Shown here one piece after another: positions 44,593 through 53,689 of a DNA stretch of 64,000 bases (position 1 is its first letter; every line of letters starts with the position of its first letter). Below the pieces are notes generated by a model, which did no database searches, was not told the origin of the DNA, and worked only from the letters and a program-made list of their open reading frames with translations. The DNA is from Mycobacterium lacus (GTDB lineage: Bacteria; Actinomycetota; Actinomycetes; Mycobacteriales; Mycobacteriaceae): the NCBI RefSeq assembly GCF_010731535.1, contig NZ_AP022581.1, positions 930,001 to 994,000 of the forward strand, in the 5' to 3' direction. The position numbers and the translations under genes are program-made.

Positions 44593-44955
44593 ATGACGTT
44601 GAAGCTTGCTCGCCATGGCGCTGCGATATTGGGTTGCGCCGCGGCGTTTGCGTTTTCTACCGCGGTTGCCAGCGCTGATCCGCCTGACCCGCACCAGCCG
44701 GACATGACAAAGGGCTACTGCCCCGGTGGTCGATGGGGTTTCGGCAATTTGGCCGTGTGCGACGGCGAGAAGTACCCCGACGGGTCGTTTTGGCACCAGT
44801 GGATGAAGACCTGGATAGTCGGCCCTCAGTTCTACTACGACTGCGTCAGTGGCGACGAACCTCTCCCGGGCCCGCCACCGCCTGGTGGCTGCGACGGGGC
44901 AATTCCGCCCGAGCAGCCCGCCCCGCCCGACCAGCCTGCCCCGCCCGCAACCTGA
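44593..44955 (+). CDS. Small secreted Pro-rich protein, unknown function
   Basis: 120 aa from ATG 44593 (GGAG 8 bp upstream). Signal peptide to about residue 28 (AAILGCAAAFAFSTAVASA-DPP). The mature part has GYCPGGRWGFGNLAVCDGEK and FYYDCVSGDEPLPGPPPPGG, with four Cys likely in disulphides, and a Pro-rich tail (PPEQPAPPDQPAPPAT) suited to cell-wall spanning. This small mycobacterial exported type (W-G-F-x-N, C-D-G) is common and uncharacterised. No obvious link to flanking opp or cys genes. Confidence 0.8.
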   Translation: MTLKLARHGAAILGCAAAFAFSTAVASADPPDPHQPDMTKGYCPGGRWGFGNLAVCDGEKYPDGSFWHQWMKTWIVGPQFYYDCVSGDEPLPGPPPPGGCDGAIPPEQPAPPDQPAPPAT

Positions 44956-45211
44956 GACCCGCCGGCGGTGGCCGCGACCTGGGCCAGCGCCATCACCGGC
45001 ACCCGCCCGGCGCGCGACACGAGGCTGTCATCGTCGAACACCGTGGAATCGGGGATGGGGTTGTGCGACACTGGCACCGGAAGCGCCTTTCTCGTAGCTG
45101 GTCGAATTTTCGCTTGAGGACACCGATCATCCCAGCTCAGAGGGGCACTTTCCGCATTACGAGACCCGCCCGGCCGAACTGCATCAGTGGATCGAGGCTA
45201 AGGAGACTTGC

Positions 45212-45703
45212 GTGACGGTGACCGACGACTATCTGGCCAACAACGCCGAGTATGCGAGCACCTTCAAGGGCCCACTGCCGCTGCCGCCGAGTAAGCACGT
45301 CGCGGTCTTGGCTTGCATGGATGCCAGGCTCGACGTCTACCGCGCGCTCGGCATCAAAGAGGGCGAGTCGCACGTCATCCGCAACGCCGGCGGGGTCGTC
45401 ACCGACGACGCCATCCGCTCGCTGGCCATCAGCCAGCGGCTGCTGGGCACCCGGGAGATCATCCTGATTCACCACACCGACTGCGGGATGCTCACTTTCA
45501 CCGACGACGACTTCAAGCGCGCCATCCAGGACGAGATCGGGATCAAACCGCCGTGGGCGGCCGAGTCATTCCCGGATCCTGTCGAGGACGTCAAGCAGTC
45601 TTTGCGCCGCATCGAGAACAGCCCGTTCGTCACCAAGCACGTGTCGCTGCGCGGGTTCGTCTTCGATGTCGCCACCGGCAAGCTCAACGAGGTCACGCTG
45701 TAG
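45212..45703 (+). CDS. canA: Beta-carbonic anhydrase (Rv1284-like)
   Basis: 163 aa, the length of Rv1284. GTG start at 45212 with AAGGAGA 6 bp upstream. Zinc ligands and catalytic dyad of beta-class enzymes: Cys35-x-Asp37-x-Arg39 in ACMDARLD, His-x-x-Cys in HHTDCGML (about residues 88-95). It interconverts CO2 and bicarbonate in the cytosol. The Rv1284 protein is essential or near-essential in M. tuberculosis. It precedes the sulphate-activation genes but has its own start signals. Confidence 0.95.
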   Translation: MTVTDDYLANNAEYASTFKGPLPLPPSKHVAVLACMDARLDVYRALGIKEGESHVIRNAGGVVTDDAIRSLAISQRLLGTREIILIHHTDCGMLTFTDDDFKRAIQDEIGIKPPWAAESFPDPVEDVKQSLRRIENSPFVTKHVSLRGFVFDVATGKLNEVTL

Positions 45704-45767
45704 CTCGGCCGACCTTGTAGGTGGCTAGGGGCGCGGGAAGCGGGGAGAAGAGCCGTCCGCGAGTTCA

Positions 45768-45797
45768 TTGACAGGGTCGACGACCGCTGGTTACATG
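45768..45797 (+). promoter_or_regulatory. Putative cysD promoter
   Basis: TTGACA at 45768-45773 and TACATG at 45792-45797, 18 bp apart, 60 bp before the cysD ATG. The leader after it (45798-45856) is AT-rich, with AATCTGGTCAATTCTACCAA and CTTAATCGGGAATTTTC, unlike its surroundings, and could bind a sulphur-responsive regulator such as the downstream Rrf2 protein. Confidence 0.45.
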
Positions 45798-45856
45798 ACA
45801 GGTAATGACCTAAATCTGGTCAATTCTACCAACTTAATCGGGAATTTTCGGGGAGC

Positions 45857-46786
45857 ATGACCAGCGGTGTGAACGCAGGCCCGGCGGCGGGCCAGTACGA
45901 ATTGAGCCATCTGCGCTCGCTGGAGGCCGAGGCGATCCACATCATCCGGGAGGTGGCCGCCGAGTTCGAGCGGCCGGTGTTGTTGTTCTCGGGCGGCAAG
46001 GATTCCATCGTCATGCTGCACTTGGCGCTGAAGGCGTTTCGCCCCGGGCGACTGCCGTTCCCGGTGATGCACGTCGACACCGGGCACAACTTCGACGAGG
46101 TCATCGCCACCCGCGACGAGCTGGTGGCCGCGGCCGGGGTGCGCTTGCTGGTGGCATCGGTGCAGGAGGACATCGACGCCGGCCGGGTCGTCGAGACTAT
46201 CCCTTCGCGCAACCCGATACAGACCGTGACGCTGCTGCGTGCCATCCGGGAGAACAAGTTCGACGCCGCGTTCGGGGGAGCGCGGCGCGACGAGGAGAAG
46301 GCTCGGGCCAAGGAGCGGGTGTTCAGCTTCCGCGACGAGTTCGGTCAGTGGGACCCGAAGGCGCAGCGGCCGGAGCTGTGGAACCTCTACAACGGGCGGC
46401 ATCACACGGGCGAGCACATTCGGGTCTTCCCGCTGTCCAACTGGACCGAGTTCGACATCTGGTCGTACATCGGTGCGGAGAACGTCACGCTGCCGACGAT
46501 CTATTTCGCCCACCGGCGCAAGGTATTTCAGCGCGATGGGATGCTGCTTGCGGTGCATCGGCACATGCAGCCGCGCGCCGACGAGCCGGTGTTCGAGGCC
46601 ACGGTGCGATTCCGCACCGTTGGGGACGTCACCTGCACCGGGTGCGTTGAGTCGTCGGCTGCCACCATCGCCGAGGTCATCGCCGAGACCGCGGTGTCCC
46701 GGCTGACCGAGCGCGGCGCGACCCGCGCCGACGACCGGATCTCGGAGGCTGGGATGGAAGACCGCAAGCGCCAGGGCTACTTCTGA
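45857..46786 (+). CDS. cysD: Sulphate adenylyltransferase small subunit CysD
   Basis: 309 aa from ATG 45857. PP-loop ATP pyrophosphatase: SGGKDSIVMLHLAL (about residues 43-56), HVDTGHNFDE, GGARRDEEKARAKERVFSFR and CTGCVESSAAT near the end. With CysN it makes adenosine phosphosulphate (APS) from sulphate and ATP. The stop TGA shares its A with the cysN ATG (TGATG), so the subunits are made in a fixed ratio. Slightly shorter at the N-terminus than the M. tuberculosis annotation; an earlier start in frame was not apparent. Confidence 0.95.
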   Translation: MTSGVNAGPAAGQYELSHLRSLEAEAIHIIREVAAEFERPVLLFSGGKDSIVMLHLALKAFRPGRLPFPVMHVDTGHNFDEVIATRDELVAAAGVRLLVASVQEDIDAGRVVETIPSRNPIQTVTLLRAIRENKFDAAFGGARRDEEKARAKERVFSFRDEFGQWDPKAQRPELWNLYNGRHHTGEHIRVFPLSNWTEFDIWSYIGAENVTLPTIYFAHRRKVFQRDGMLLAVHRHMQPRADEPVFEATVRFRTVGDVTCTGCVESSAATIAEVIAETAVSRLTERGATRADDRISEAGMEDRKRQGYF

Positions 46787-48630
46787 TGACTACGCTGCTG
46801 AGGCTCGCGACCGCCGGCTCCGTCGACGACGGCAAGTCCACACTGATCGGGCGCCTGCTCTACGACTCCAAGGCCGTGATGGAAGACCAGTGGGCGTCGG
46901 TCGAGCAAACGTCGAGGGACCGCGGCCACGAGTACACCGATCTGGCGCTCGTCACCGACGGCCTGCGCGCCGAGCGCGAGCAGGGCATCACCATCGACGT
47001 CGCCTACCGCTACTTCGCCACTCCCAAGCGGAAATTCATCATCGCCGACACCCCGGGCCACATCCAGTACACCCGCAACATGGTGACCGGGGCGTCCACC
47101 GCGCAGCTGGTGATCGTGCTCGTCGATGCCCGCCACGGCCTGCTCGAACAATCTCGTCGGCACGCCTTCCTGGCGTCCTTGCTGGGCATTCGTCACCTTG
47201 TGCTCGCGGTCAACAAGATGGACCTGATCGGATGGGACCAAAAGGAATTCGAATCGATCCGGGACGAATTTCATGCCTTCGCCGCCCGCCTCGACGTGCA
47301 AGACGTAACGTCCATTCCGGTCTCCGCGCTGCACGGTGACAATGTCGTCGCCAAATCGGATCGAACACCGTGGTATGAGGGGCCGTCGCTGCTGTCCCAT
47401 CTCGAAGAGGTCTACCTCGCCGGTGACCGCAACCTGGTCGACGTTCGTTTCCCGATTCAGTACGTCATCCGGCCACACACCCTCGAGCATCAGGACCATC
47501 GCAGCTACGCGGGCACGGTGGCCAGCGGGGTGATGCGCCCGGGCGACGAGGTGGTCGTGCTGCCGGTCGGCAAGACCACCACGATCACCGCCATCGACGG
47601 CCCGACCGGGCCTGTGGCAGAAGCCTTTCCGCCGATGGCGGTCGCGGTGCGCCTGGCCGACGATATCGACATCTCGCGGGGCGACATGATCGCCCGCACC
47701 CACAACCAGCCCAGGGTCACACGCGAATTCGACGCGACCGTGTGCTGGATGGCCGATACCGCGGCGCTAGAGCCGGGTCGCGACTACGTCATCAAGCACA
47801 CCACCCGGACCACGCGCGCGAGGGTAACCGCGCTCGACTACCGGCTCAACGTCAATACCCTGCACCGCGACAAGACCGCGACGGCGTTGAAGCTCAACGA
47901 ACTTGGCCGCGTCTCGCTGCGCACCCACGTGCCGCTGTTGCTCGACGAGTACACCCGCAACGCCAGCACCGGCTCGTTCATCCTCATCGACCCCGACACC
48001 AACGGCACCGTGGCGGCGGGAATGGTCTTGCGCGACGTCTCGGCCCGCACCGCAAGCCCGAACACCGTGCGGCACAGATCACTGGTCACCGCCGAAGATC
48101 GGACTATTCGCGGCAGGACGGTATGGCTCACCGGCCTGTCGGGTGCCGGCAAGTCCTCGGTGGCCATGCTGGCTGAGCGGAAGCTACTCGAAAAGGGCAT
48201 TCCCGCTTACGTTCTCGACGGCGACAACCTCCGACATGGCCTGAACGCCGACCTGGGATTTTCCATGGCCGACCGTGCGGAGAACCTGCGCCGGCTGGCG
48301 CATGTGGCAACGCTGCTCGCCGACTCCGGCCAAATCGTGCTGGTGCCGGCGATCAGCCCGCTGGCCGAGCACCGCGAGCTGGCACGTAAAGTCCACGCCG
48401 ACGCCGGATTTGAGTTCTTCGAGGTGTTCTGCGACACGTCCCTCGAAGAGTGCGAGCGCCGTGATCCCAAGGGGTTGTACGCCAAAGCGCGAGCGGGTGA
48501 GATCACGCATTTTACCGGCATCGACAGCCCGTACCAGCGACCGAAGAATCCAGACCTGCGGCTTACCCCGCACCGAAATCTCGACGAGCAAGCGCAATTG
48601 ATCATCGACATGCTCGAGTCGCGGGCATGA
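46786..48630 (+). CDS. cysN: CysNC: sulphate adenylyltransferase GTPase fused to APS kinase
   Basis: 614 aa. CysN part (1-~435): GTPase G1 GSVDDGKSTLIGRLLYDS, G2 EQGITIDVAYRYF, G3 DTPGHIQYTRN, G4 VNKMDLIGWD, then EF-Tu-like beta-barrels. CysC part (~445-614): P-loop GLSGAGKSS, DGDNLRHGLNADLGFS, and FCDTSLEECERRDPKGLYAK. So one protein activates sulphate to APS by GTP-driven adenylation and phosphorylates it to PAPS. Its stop overlaps the next gene (ATGA). Matches Rv1286. Confidence 0.96.
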   Translation: MTTLLRLATAGSVDDGKSTLIGRLLYDSKAVMEDQWASVEQTSRDRGHEYTDLALVTDGLRAEREQGITIDVAYRYFATPKRKFIIADTPGHIQYTRNMVTGASTAQLVIVLVDARHGLLEQSRRHAFLASLLGIRHLVLAVNKMDLIGWDQKEFESIRDEFHAFAARLDVQDVTSIPVSALHGDNVVAKSDRTPWYEGPSLLSHLEEVYLAGDRNLVDVRFPIQYVIRPHTLEHQDHRSYAGTVASGVMRPGDEVVVLPVGKTTTITAIDGPTGPVAEAFPPMAVAVRLADDIDISRGDMIARTHNQPRVTREFDATVCWMADTAALEPGRDYVIKHTTRTTRARVTALDYRLNVNTLHRDKTATALKLNELGRVSLRTHVPLLLDEYTRNASTGSFILIDPDTNGTVAAGMVLRDVSARTASPNTVRHRSLVTAEDRTIRGRTVWLTGLSGAGKSSVAMLAERKLLEKGIPAYVLDGDNLRHGLNADLGFSMADRAENLRRLAHVATLLADSGQIVLVPAISPLAEHRELARKVHADAGFEFFEVFCDTSLEECERRDPKGLYAKARAGEITHFTGIDSPYQRPKNPDLRLTPHRNLDEQAQLIIDMLESRA

Positions 48631-49355
48631 ACGATCACCAGCTGGCCGCGCGGGTGGCCACCCAGGCTGGAGAGCTGCTGCTCGCCGTGCGCGACGAGCT
48701 GGCCAATGCCACCGAGGCCGAGCGCAAAGCCGTGGGGGACAAGCGATCGCACGACTTCCTGATGGCGGCGCTGGCGCAGTCGAGGCCGGCCGACGCGGTG
48801 CTGTCCGAGGAAGGCGCCGACGACCCGGTGCGATTGCGCACCGATCGCGTCTGGATCGTCGACCCGCTGGATGGCACCCGCGAATTCTCCGAGCTCGGTC
48901 GTCACGATTGGGCCGTGCATGTGGCGCTGTGGGAGTCCGGTGAACTCGTCGCGGGTGCGGTCGCGCTGCCGGCGCAGGGCGTTACGCTGGCCACCCCCGA
49001 CGTCACGCCGCCACCGGCGTATCAGGGCCCGCCCCGGATCGTGGTGTCACGCACCCGCCCGCCGGCGGTCGCGCTGGGGGTGTGCGAGCGCCTCGGGGGG
49101 ACCCTGGTCGAGATGGGATCGGCGGGGGCCAAGGTTGGGGCGGTGATCCAGGGATTGGCCGACGTGTACGTACACGCCGGCGGTCAGTACGAATGGGATT
49201 CCGCGGCGCCGGTCGCCGCGGCGCGGGCGGCCGGCTTGCATACCTCGCGGTTGGACGGCTCCGCGCTGCGGTACAACCGTCCCGACCCGCTACTGCCCGA
49301 TCTGGTGGTGTGCCGGCCGGAGCACGCCGACGCGTTGCTGTGTGCGATTGCGTGA
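48627..49355 (+). CDS. cysQ: CysQ-like 3'-phosphoadenosine 5'-phosphate phosphatase
   Basis: 242 aa inositol-monophosphatase-superfamily enzyme. Metal motifs: SEEGADD (about residues 55-61), WIVDPLDGTREFSE (about 76-89) and YEWDSAAPVAAARAAG (about 191-206). CysQ removes the 3'-phosphate from PAP or PAPS, preventing build-up behind PAPS use. ATG 48627 overlaps the cysN stop, placing it in the cysD-cysNC operon, an apt site to balance PAPS made by CysC. M. tuberculosis has its cysQ (Rv2131c) elsewhere, so this may be a second copy. Confidence 0.88.
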   Translation: MNDHQLAARVATQAGELLLAVRDELANATEAERKAVGDKRSHDFLMAALAQSRPADAVLSEEGADDPVRLRTDRVWIVDPLDGTREFSELGRHDWAVHVALWESGELVAGAVALPAQGVTLATPDVTPPPAYQGPPRIVVSRTRPPAVALGVCERLGGTLVEMGSAGAKVGAVIQGLADVYVHAGGQYEWDSAAPVAAARAAGLHTSRLDGSALRYNRPDPLLPDLVVCRPEHADALLCAIA

Positions 49356-49395
49356 CGGCGCCGGGTAGCCAGCCGGCAATGGCACAATGCACAGA

Positions 49396-49881
49396 ATGCG
49401 GATGTCGGCCAAGGCGGAGTACGCGGTCCGCGCGATGGTACAGCTCGCCACGGCCGACGCCGGCACGCTGGTCAAGACCGACGACCTAGCCCACGCGCAA
49501 GGCATACCACCGCAATTCCTCGTCGATATCCTGACCAATCTGCGCACCGACCGGTTGGTACGAAGCCACCGCGGTCGCGAGGGCGGTTATGAACTGGCGC
49601 GTCCGGGAAGCGAGATCAGCATCGCCGACGTGCTGCGCTGTATCGACGGACCGTTGGCCAGCGTCCGCGACATCGGACTCGGTGACCTGCCCTACTCCGG
49701 CCCGACCACGGCGCTGACCGACGTCTGGCGGGCGCTGCGCGCCAGCATGCGATCGGTTCTGGAAGAAACAACCTTGGCCGATGTCGCCAAGGGCGTCCTG
49801 CCCACGCACGTCGCGCAACTCGCCGATGACTACCGCAATCAGGAGAGCATGCGGCACGGCTCGCCGCGCAGTGGCGACTAG
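49396..49881 (+). CDS. Rrf2-family transcriptional regulator (Rv1287-like)
   Basis: 161 aa from ATG 49396, matching Rv1287 in length; ATG 49387 is 3 codons earlier. Winged helix: [37 protein letters not shown] (recognition helix region) and [13 protein letters not shown] wing. The three-Cys iron-sulphur cluster of IscR is absent; only Cys in VLRCIDGPL remains, so it resembles the cluster-free CymR type that senses cysteine supply. Location after the cys operon suggests it controls sulphur assimilation. Stop overlaps the convergent VOC gene by 4 bases. Confidence 0.88.
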   Translation: MRMSAKAEYAVRAMVQLATADAGTLVKTDDLAHAQGIPPQFLVDILTNLRTDRLVRSHRGREGGYELARPGSEISIADVLRCIDGPLASVRDIGLGDLPYSGPTTALTDVWRALRASMRSVLEETTLADVAKGVLPTHVAQLADDYRNQESMRHGSPRSGD

Positions 49882-50267
49882 CCACCCGAGCCGTAGGGCC
49901 GAGTGAGGATCTCCAGAGCGTGACCTGAGGGATCGGGAAAGTAGACGCCGCGTCCACCGTCGCTGTGGTTGATCTCGCCGGGTCGTTGGGCACCCGGATC
50001 CGCCCAGTGCTGCAAGCCACGCGACTGGATCTTGCCGTAGATCGTGTCGAACTCGTCGTCGGAAACGAGAAATGCGTAGTGCTGCGGACGGATCTCCTCG
50101 CCCTCGGCGACATCGGCGTAGTCGAGGCAGGCGCCGTGCTCCAGCGTGACAACCATGAAGCGGCCGAACGGTGTCGGGCTTGGCAGGCCGAAAAGTTCGG
50201 TAAGAAACTCCGCGGACTCATGCTTATCGCGCGACGCAACGATGGTGTGGTTGAAACTGATTGCCAT
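49878..50267 (-). CDS. VOC (glyoxalase/bleomycin-resistance) family protein
   Basis: 129 aa single VOC module pair. Metal or substrate positions: [10 protein letters not shown] (His near residue 7), [13 protein letters not shown] (His near 68), and [11 protein letters not shown] (Glu near 121). First half is short and the second has the usual DPSGHALEI end. Enzymes of this fold act as dioxygenases, lyases or binding proteins; substrate unknown. ATG 50267. Independent of the upstream remnant of another VOC protein. Confidence 0.88.
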   Translation of the reverse strand: MAISFNHTIVASRDKHESAEFLTELFGLPSPTPFGRFMVVTLEHGACLDYADVAEGEEIRPQHYAFLVSDDEFDTIYGKIQSRGLQHWADPGAQRPGEINHSDGGRGVYFPDPSGHALEILTRPYGSGG

Positions 50268-50324
50268 AGTTCTTCCCAGTCAACCATTTCCGGAGCGACG
50301 CGACAAACATCGTGTCCGCTACTT

Positions 50325-50483
50325 CGGTGCCGTGAGTTCCAAAGCTGTCGGGACCGCGGAGTTCCAAGATGTATGACGGCCCAATGTCTTTGACCGGCTC
50401 GTGCCAAATGCCGAGATCGTCCACATACGCGGCCGCGGCATCCAGTTCGGCATCGCTGCGCATCCTGCTGCCAGGATCGCGCT
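50325..50483 (-). pseudogene. VOC-family C-terminal remnant
   Basis: The minus strand reads MRSDAELDAAAAYVDDLGIW then HEPVKDIGPSYILELRGPD, the C-terminal half of a VOC protein. The expected end N-I-A-L-E-L follows only in a shifted frame (GCTTTGGAACTC), so a few bases are lost at about 50340. The N-terminal half is missing beyond 50483, where the channel gene ends. Dead fragment. Confidence 0.65.
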
Positions 50484-52217
50484 CTAGGCCGAGATCGACG
50501 GCTCTGCGACGGTACCGGACTGCTGGGGAGGCTGCCCCTTGCGCAGCGTCGCCAGCAGCTCACGGTATGGGCCGACGAGATAGGCCGTGTCGCCGGCCAT
50601 GAGCCGGGCGTCGCGGCGCGGGTGCAGCTCGACCGGCCCGTCCGGCCGGGTGATCGCGATGACGCGGGTTTCGGTGGACAGCTGGTGCATCGGCAGCCCG
50701 TCGAGTTCGCTGCCGGCCGCCACATGCATCGCGCCGATCATGAATGAACTTTGCCCGACCGAGAACGTTCCCAGCACCTGCAAGCCCATCGCGGCGCCGA
50801 TGAACCACGGTGCGGCCAGTTCGACCGTCGATCGGACGCTCTCGAAACCGAATCGCTGCGCCACCGCGCTTCCCAACGCGCGATCGTATACGCGCAGCAC
50901 CAGCGGTACGCCACGTCGCTTGGCTTGCTGGCATGCCCGGGCTCCCAAGATTTCGCGGAGCACGATCCCGGCTTCGATGTTGACCATGTCGTCTTGGGTC
51001 AGGACCGCGATCGCGCGGGCGTGGTCGACGCACGCCGATTCCAGCGTCTGAGGCAGCGTTGCGTCCCCGAAGATGACCGGCACGTCGAGCTCGGCCGCCG
51101 ACGACAGGAAGCGGCTGTTCTCGTCGCGTTCGATCACCGCGACGTCGTATCCGGCGGTGGTCAGATCGCTGACCACGCGGATGCCGAACGTGCCCAGCCC
51201 GACGACGACGACGTGGTTGCGCAGATGGCGCACCCGCCGCACGCCGGCCGAGCGGGTGAGGCGCCGCGACAGCAGCAGGTCGGCGATGAAGGCGATCAGT
51301 ATCGCGGTGATGCTGACGCCGGCGAACATCAACATGATGCTGAACACGCGCAGCCACGTGGGCTGGTGGGCGAAGCTGAAGTCGCCGTAGCCCACCGTCG
51401 CGATCGTTTCGGTGCTGAAGTACAACGCGTCGAGCCAGGTCATGCCAGGAGGGCGCCGGTAGGAGAACCGCAACAACACCGTTGACCCGATCAGCAGGAT
51501 CGCCATTGCGGCTAACGCACGATAGAACATCGGGTTGATGTCGTTGCGCAGGGTGCGTGCGGTATCGGACAGCTGACGCAGCCGCGGCAGACGAGAGCGC
51601 GTTGTGGTCGGCCGAGGGACCTTGATGCCGCGGGCGGCCAACTCGTCCGCGGTACCGATCATCGCGGTCCAGTCGCCGGCATGCACCCGCAGATCGCGTC
51701 CCGGACAGGTCACCACCTCCCCGGGGGTGGCGGAGTTCTTGCCGCGGATCACCGCCACCGGCGCCAGGTCGCCGTAGATCTCGCGCAGGGTCGCATCCCG
51801 GGGTGCCTCGGAGCGCCACACGACGAACTTGACGCCGGCGGCGTCGAACGGGTGCGCGGTGCGCGCCAGGCAGGCCTCGACGACCGAAGGCGCGGCGAGG
51901 TCGGCGACGTCCAGGATCGCGCCGGGGCCGTTGTCGGTGGCCATCGCCTCGCGCAGGACGTCATTGGCTAGCCGCGCCACCACCCGCACGTCCGGGTTGG
52001 CTTTCCTTGCCAGCAGCGCGATTTCGAGGTTTCGTGCATCGTCGTCCCCGGCGCAGATGACGGCGCTCGCGTGGGCAAGGTCGGCGCCGGCGAGCTCGCA
52101 GGTGGCGAGCTTGACAATGCTCGTGCCCAAGCTGTTGAGTTCGTCGACGATCGTCGTCGCCAGTGCGTCGTCGCCGCTGACGATGATGTGGCGGTGCACG
52201 CTCAAGCCCCGGCCCAT
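50484..52217 (-). CDS. Two-TM potassium channel protein with double RCK/TrkA-N domains
   Basis: 577 aa from ATG 52217 (AGGACC upstream; GTG 52259 is an alternative). Residues ~8-195 form a first TrkA-N-like Rossmann/RCK region (HIIVSGDDALATTIVDELN). Then helix 1 (ALAAMAILLIGSTVLLRF), pore helix and selectivity filter TVGYGDF, helix 2 (IMLMFAGVSITAILIAFIAD), and a second RCK: VVVVGLGTFGIRVVSDL, DATLPQTLESA, ending with a TrkA-C domain (VIAITRPDGPVELHP). It should conduct K+ and be gated by cytosolic nucleotides or ions. N-terminal RCK before the pore is a less common order. Confidence 0.92.
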   Translation of the reverse strand: MGRGLSVHRHIIVSGDDALATTIVDELNSLGTSIVKLATCELAGADLAHASAVICAGDDDARNLEIALLARKANPDVRVVARLANDVLREAMATDNGPGAILDVADLAAPSVVEACLARTAHPFDAAGVKFVVWRSEAPRDATLREIYGDLAPVAVIRGKNSATPGEVVTCPGRDLRVHAGDWTAMIGTADELAARGIKVPRPTTTRSRLPRLRQLSDTARTLRNDINPMFYRALAAMAILLIGSTVLLRFSYRRPPGMTWLDALYFSTETIATVGYGDFSFAHQPTWLRVFSIMLMFAGVSITAILIAFIADLLLSRRLTRSAGVRRVRHLRNHVVVVGLGTFGIRVVSDLTTAGYDVAVIERDENSRFLSSAAELDVPVIFGDATLPQTLESACVDHARAIAVLTQDDMVNIEAGIVLREILGARACQQAKRRGVPLVLRVYDRALGSAVAQRFGFESVRSTVELAAPWFIGAAMGLQVLGTFSVGQSSFMIGAMHVAAGSELDGLPMHQLSTETRVIAITRPDGPVELHPRRDARLMAGDTAYLVGPYRELLATLRKGQPPQQSGTVAEPSISA

Positions 52218-52326
52218 GGTCCTATGTCTTCCGGCATGAACATCCACTTCTGCGGACACTGACGGCCACGCTTCTATGACTATCGGGTATCGCCGCTGAT
52301 TTGTACCACGATGAAATACTCAGGTC

Positions 52327-52630
52327 ATGCCCACAGCCCAGCGCGGCCAAGCAAGGATCGACATCGCCGCACCCTCGGACGTCGTGTACGACCTCATCAC
52401 CGACGTCACCAGGATGGGGCTGGCGCTACACGCTGGAGCCGTCGGCGTATGGGACATTGCTCACCGAGTCCTTTGAGTCCTCTGGTGCTCGGTGCCCAAC
52501 AGGCTGGCCGAAGCGCTCATCCCGCGGGGACGTCAGGTAAACCGCGGCATCGCGGAGACACTGCGGCGCATCAAGCTGGCCGCCGAAACGCCGGCCCGAG
52601 GCCTGAGCTCGTCGAACCCTGTCGGGTAAG
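52327..52630 (+). pseudogene. SRPBCC/polyketide-cyclase-like gene remnant
   Basis: ATG 52327 gives MPTAQRGQARIDIAAPSDVV then YDLITDVTRMG, the first strand-helix of the SRPBCC fold. Directly after, a different frame gives RWRYTLEPSAYGTLLTESFE, the final strands; the ~70 residues between are deleted. After SFE the frame shifts again, and ALIPRGRQVNRGIAETLRRI (C-terminal helix) appears in the third frame. So a deletion plus at least one single-base change. Not functional. Confidence 0.7.
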
Positions 52631-52749
52631 GGTCCTGTCGGCCGACGCCTGATCGCCAGGCCGAGTCCACCTCTACCGATCGCGGCCGCCGCGCCGTGAT
52701 GGCCGGTGACCGTTGCCCATGTCGTCAGCTCCCTCGTGATACTGGCGGT

Positions 52750-53286
52750 GTGCCTTTCATCGAACGCCTCGCATCCCGCGAGATCTATCGAAACCCGTGG
52801 CTGGTGCTCCGGGAGGACGACATCCGCCGCCCGGACGGCAGCGCGGGCATCTACAGCGTGGTGGACAAGCAGACGTACGCGCTCGTGATGCCCTATGACG
52901 GGCACCGGTTCCGGTTGGTCGAGCAGTTCCGCTATCCGGTCGGCGCGCGGCGCTGGGAGTTTCCGCAGGGCACCGCCCCCGATCTGGCGGCCGTCGAACC
53001 GTCCGAGCTGGCCGAGCGTGAGCTGCGCGAGGAAACCGGATTGAGCGCCATGTCGTTCGAGGCGCTCGGTCAGCTCGACACCGCTCCGGGAATGAGCAGT
53101 CAGCGCGGGTGGGTGTTCCTGGCCACCGGAATCGTCGAGGGAGAAGCGGATCGCGAACACGAGGAACAGGACATGCGCAGCGCGTGGTTCCCGCGCGAAG
53201 ACGTCGAGCGGATGATCCGCTCGGGAGTGATCGCCGACGCACAGTCGATCGCCGCCTACGGCCTGTTCCTGCTGCGCGAGCGATGA
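52750..53286 (+). CDS. NUDIX hydrolase (ADP-ribose pyrophosphatase-like)
   Basis: 178 aa from GTG 52750. Nudix box: GTAPDLAAVEPSELAERELR followed by EETGL, with the metal-binding Glu in RELREETGL (about residues 94-102). The flanks VVDKQTYALVMPYDGHRFRLV and QFRYPVGARRWEFPQG match ADP-sugar pyrophosphatases. It would hydrolyse nucleoside-diphosphate-sugars such as ADP-ribose. Longer N-terminal starts read through non-conserved sequence. Flanked by pseudogenes on both sides but itself intact. Confidence 0.9.
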   Translation: MPFIERLASREIYRNPWLVLREDDIRRPDGSAGIYSVVDKQTYALVMPYDGHRFRLVEQFRYPVGARRWEFPQGTAPDLAAVEPSELAERELREETGLSAMSFEALGQLDTAPGMSSQRGWVFLATGIVEGEADREHEEQDMRSAWFPREDVERMIRSGVIADAQSIAAYGLFLLRER

Positions 53287-53299
53287 ATTTTGCGGACGG

Positions 53300-53545
53300 C
53301 ATCGGCCGACACCGCTATGACGATCACCTCCGGCCGGGCGACCCGGAAATCTCGTGACCTGGCCCGTGACGCCCGATGCGCGGTGGGCGTCGCCACCGAC
53401 CTGTTCGACCTCGTTGTCGAAAGGCACCGCCGAGCGGGTTACCGGCGCGGACGAATTAGCCTGCGTCGCAGGGGCTTTCGTTCTTGTTGGGCGTTTCCTG
53501 TCGGACCTCGGCGACGGGGCGCCAAATTCTAGCGCGTCCTGGTGA
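53300..53545 (+). pseudogene. PNPOx/F420-type split-barrel remnant
   Basis: MTITSGRATRKSRDLARDAR then CAVGVATDLFDLVVE is the middle of a pyridoxamine-5'-phosphate-oxidase-like (PPOX) protein; the continuation GTAERVTGADELACVAGAF lies one frame over, after an extra base near 53420. Start and C-terminus are missing. The remaining 53546-53689 is the leader of the next gene and shows nothing else. Confidence 0.5.
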
Positions 53546-53689
53546 AACCGATGCGTTGCGACACGGTCACGGATGCATATCTATCCACGAATCACTGGTC
53601 ACAGAAGCCACGCAGATCACTATCGTCACATAAGCAACTGTGGACGTCAATGCTTCCCGAAGATGCGTCCAGCCCTGGAAAGGTGTGAC

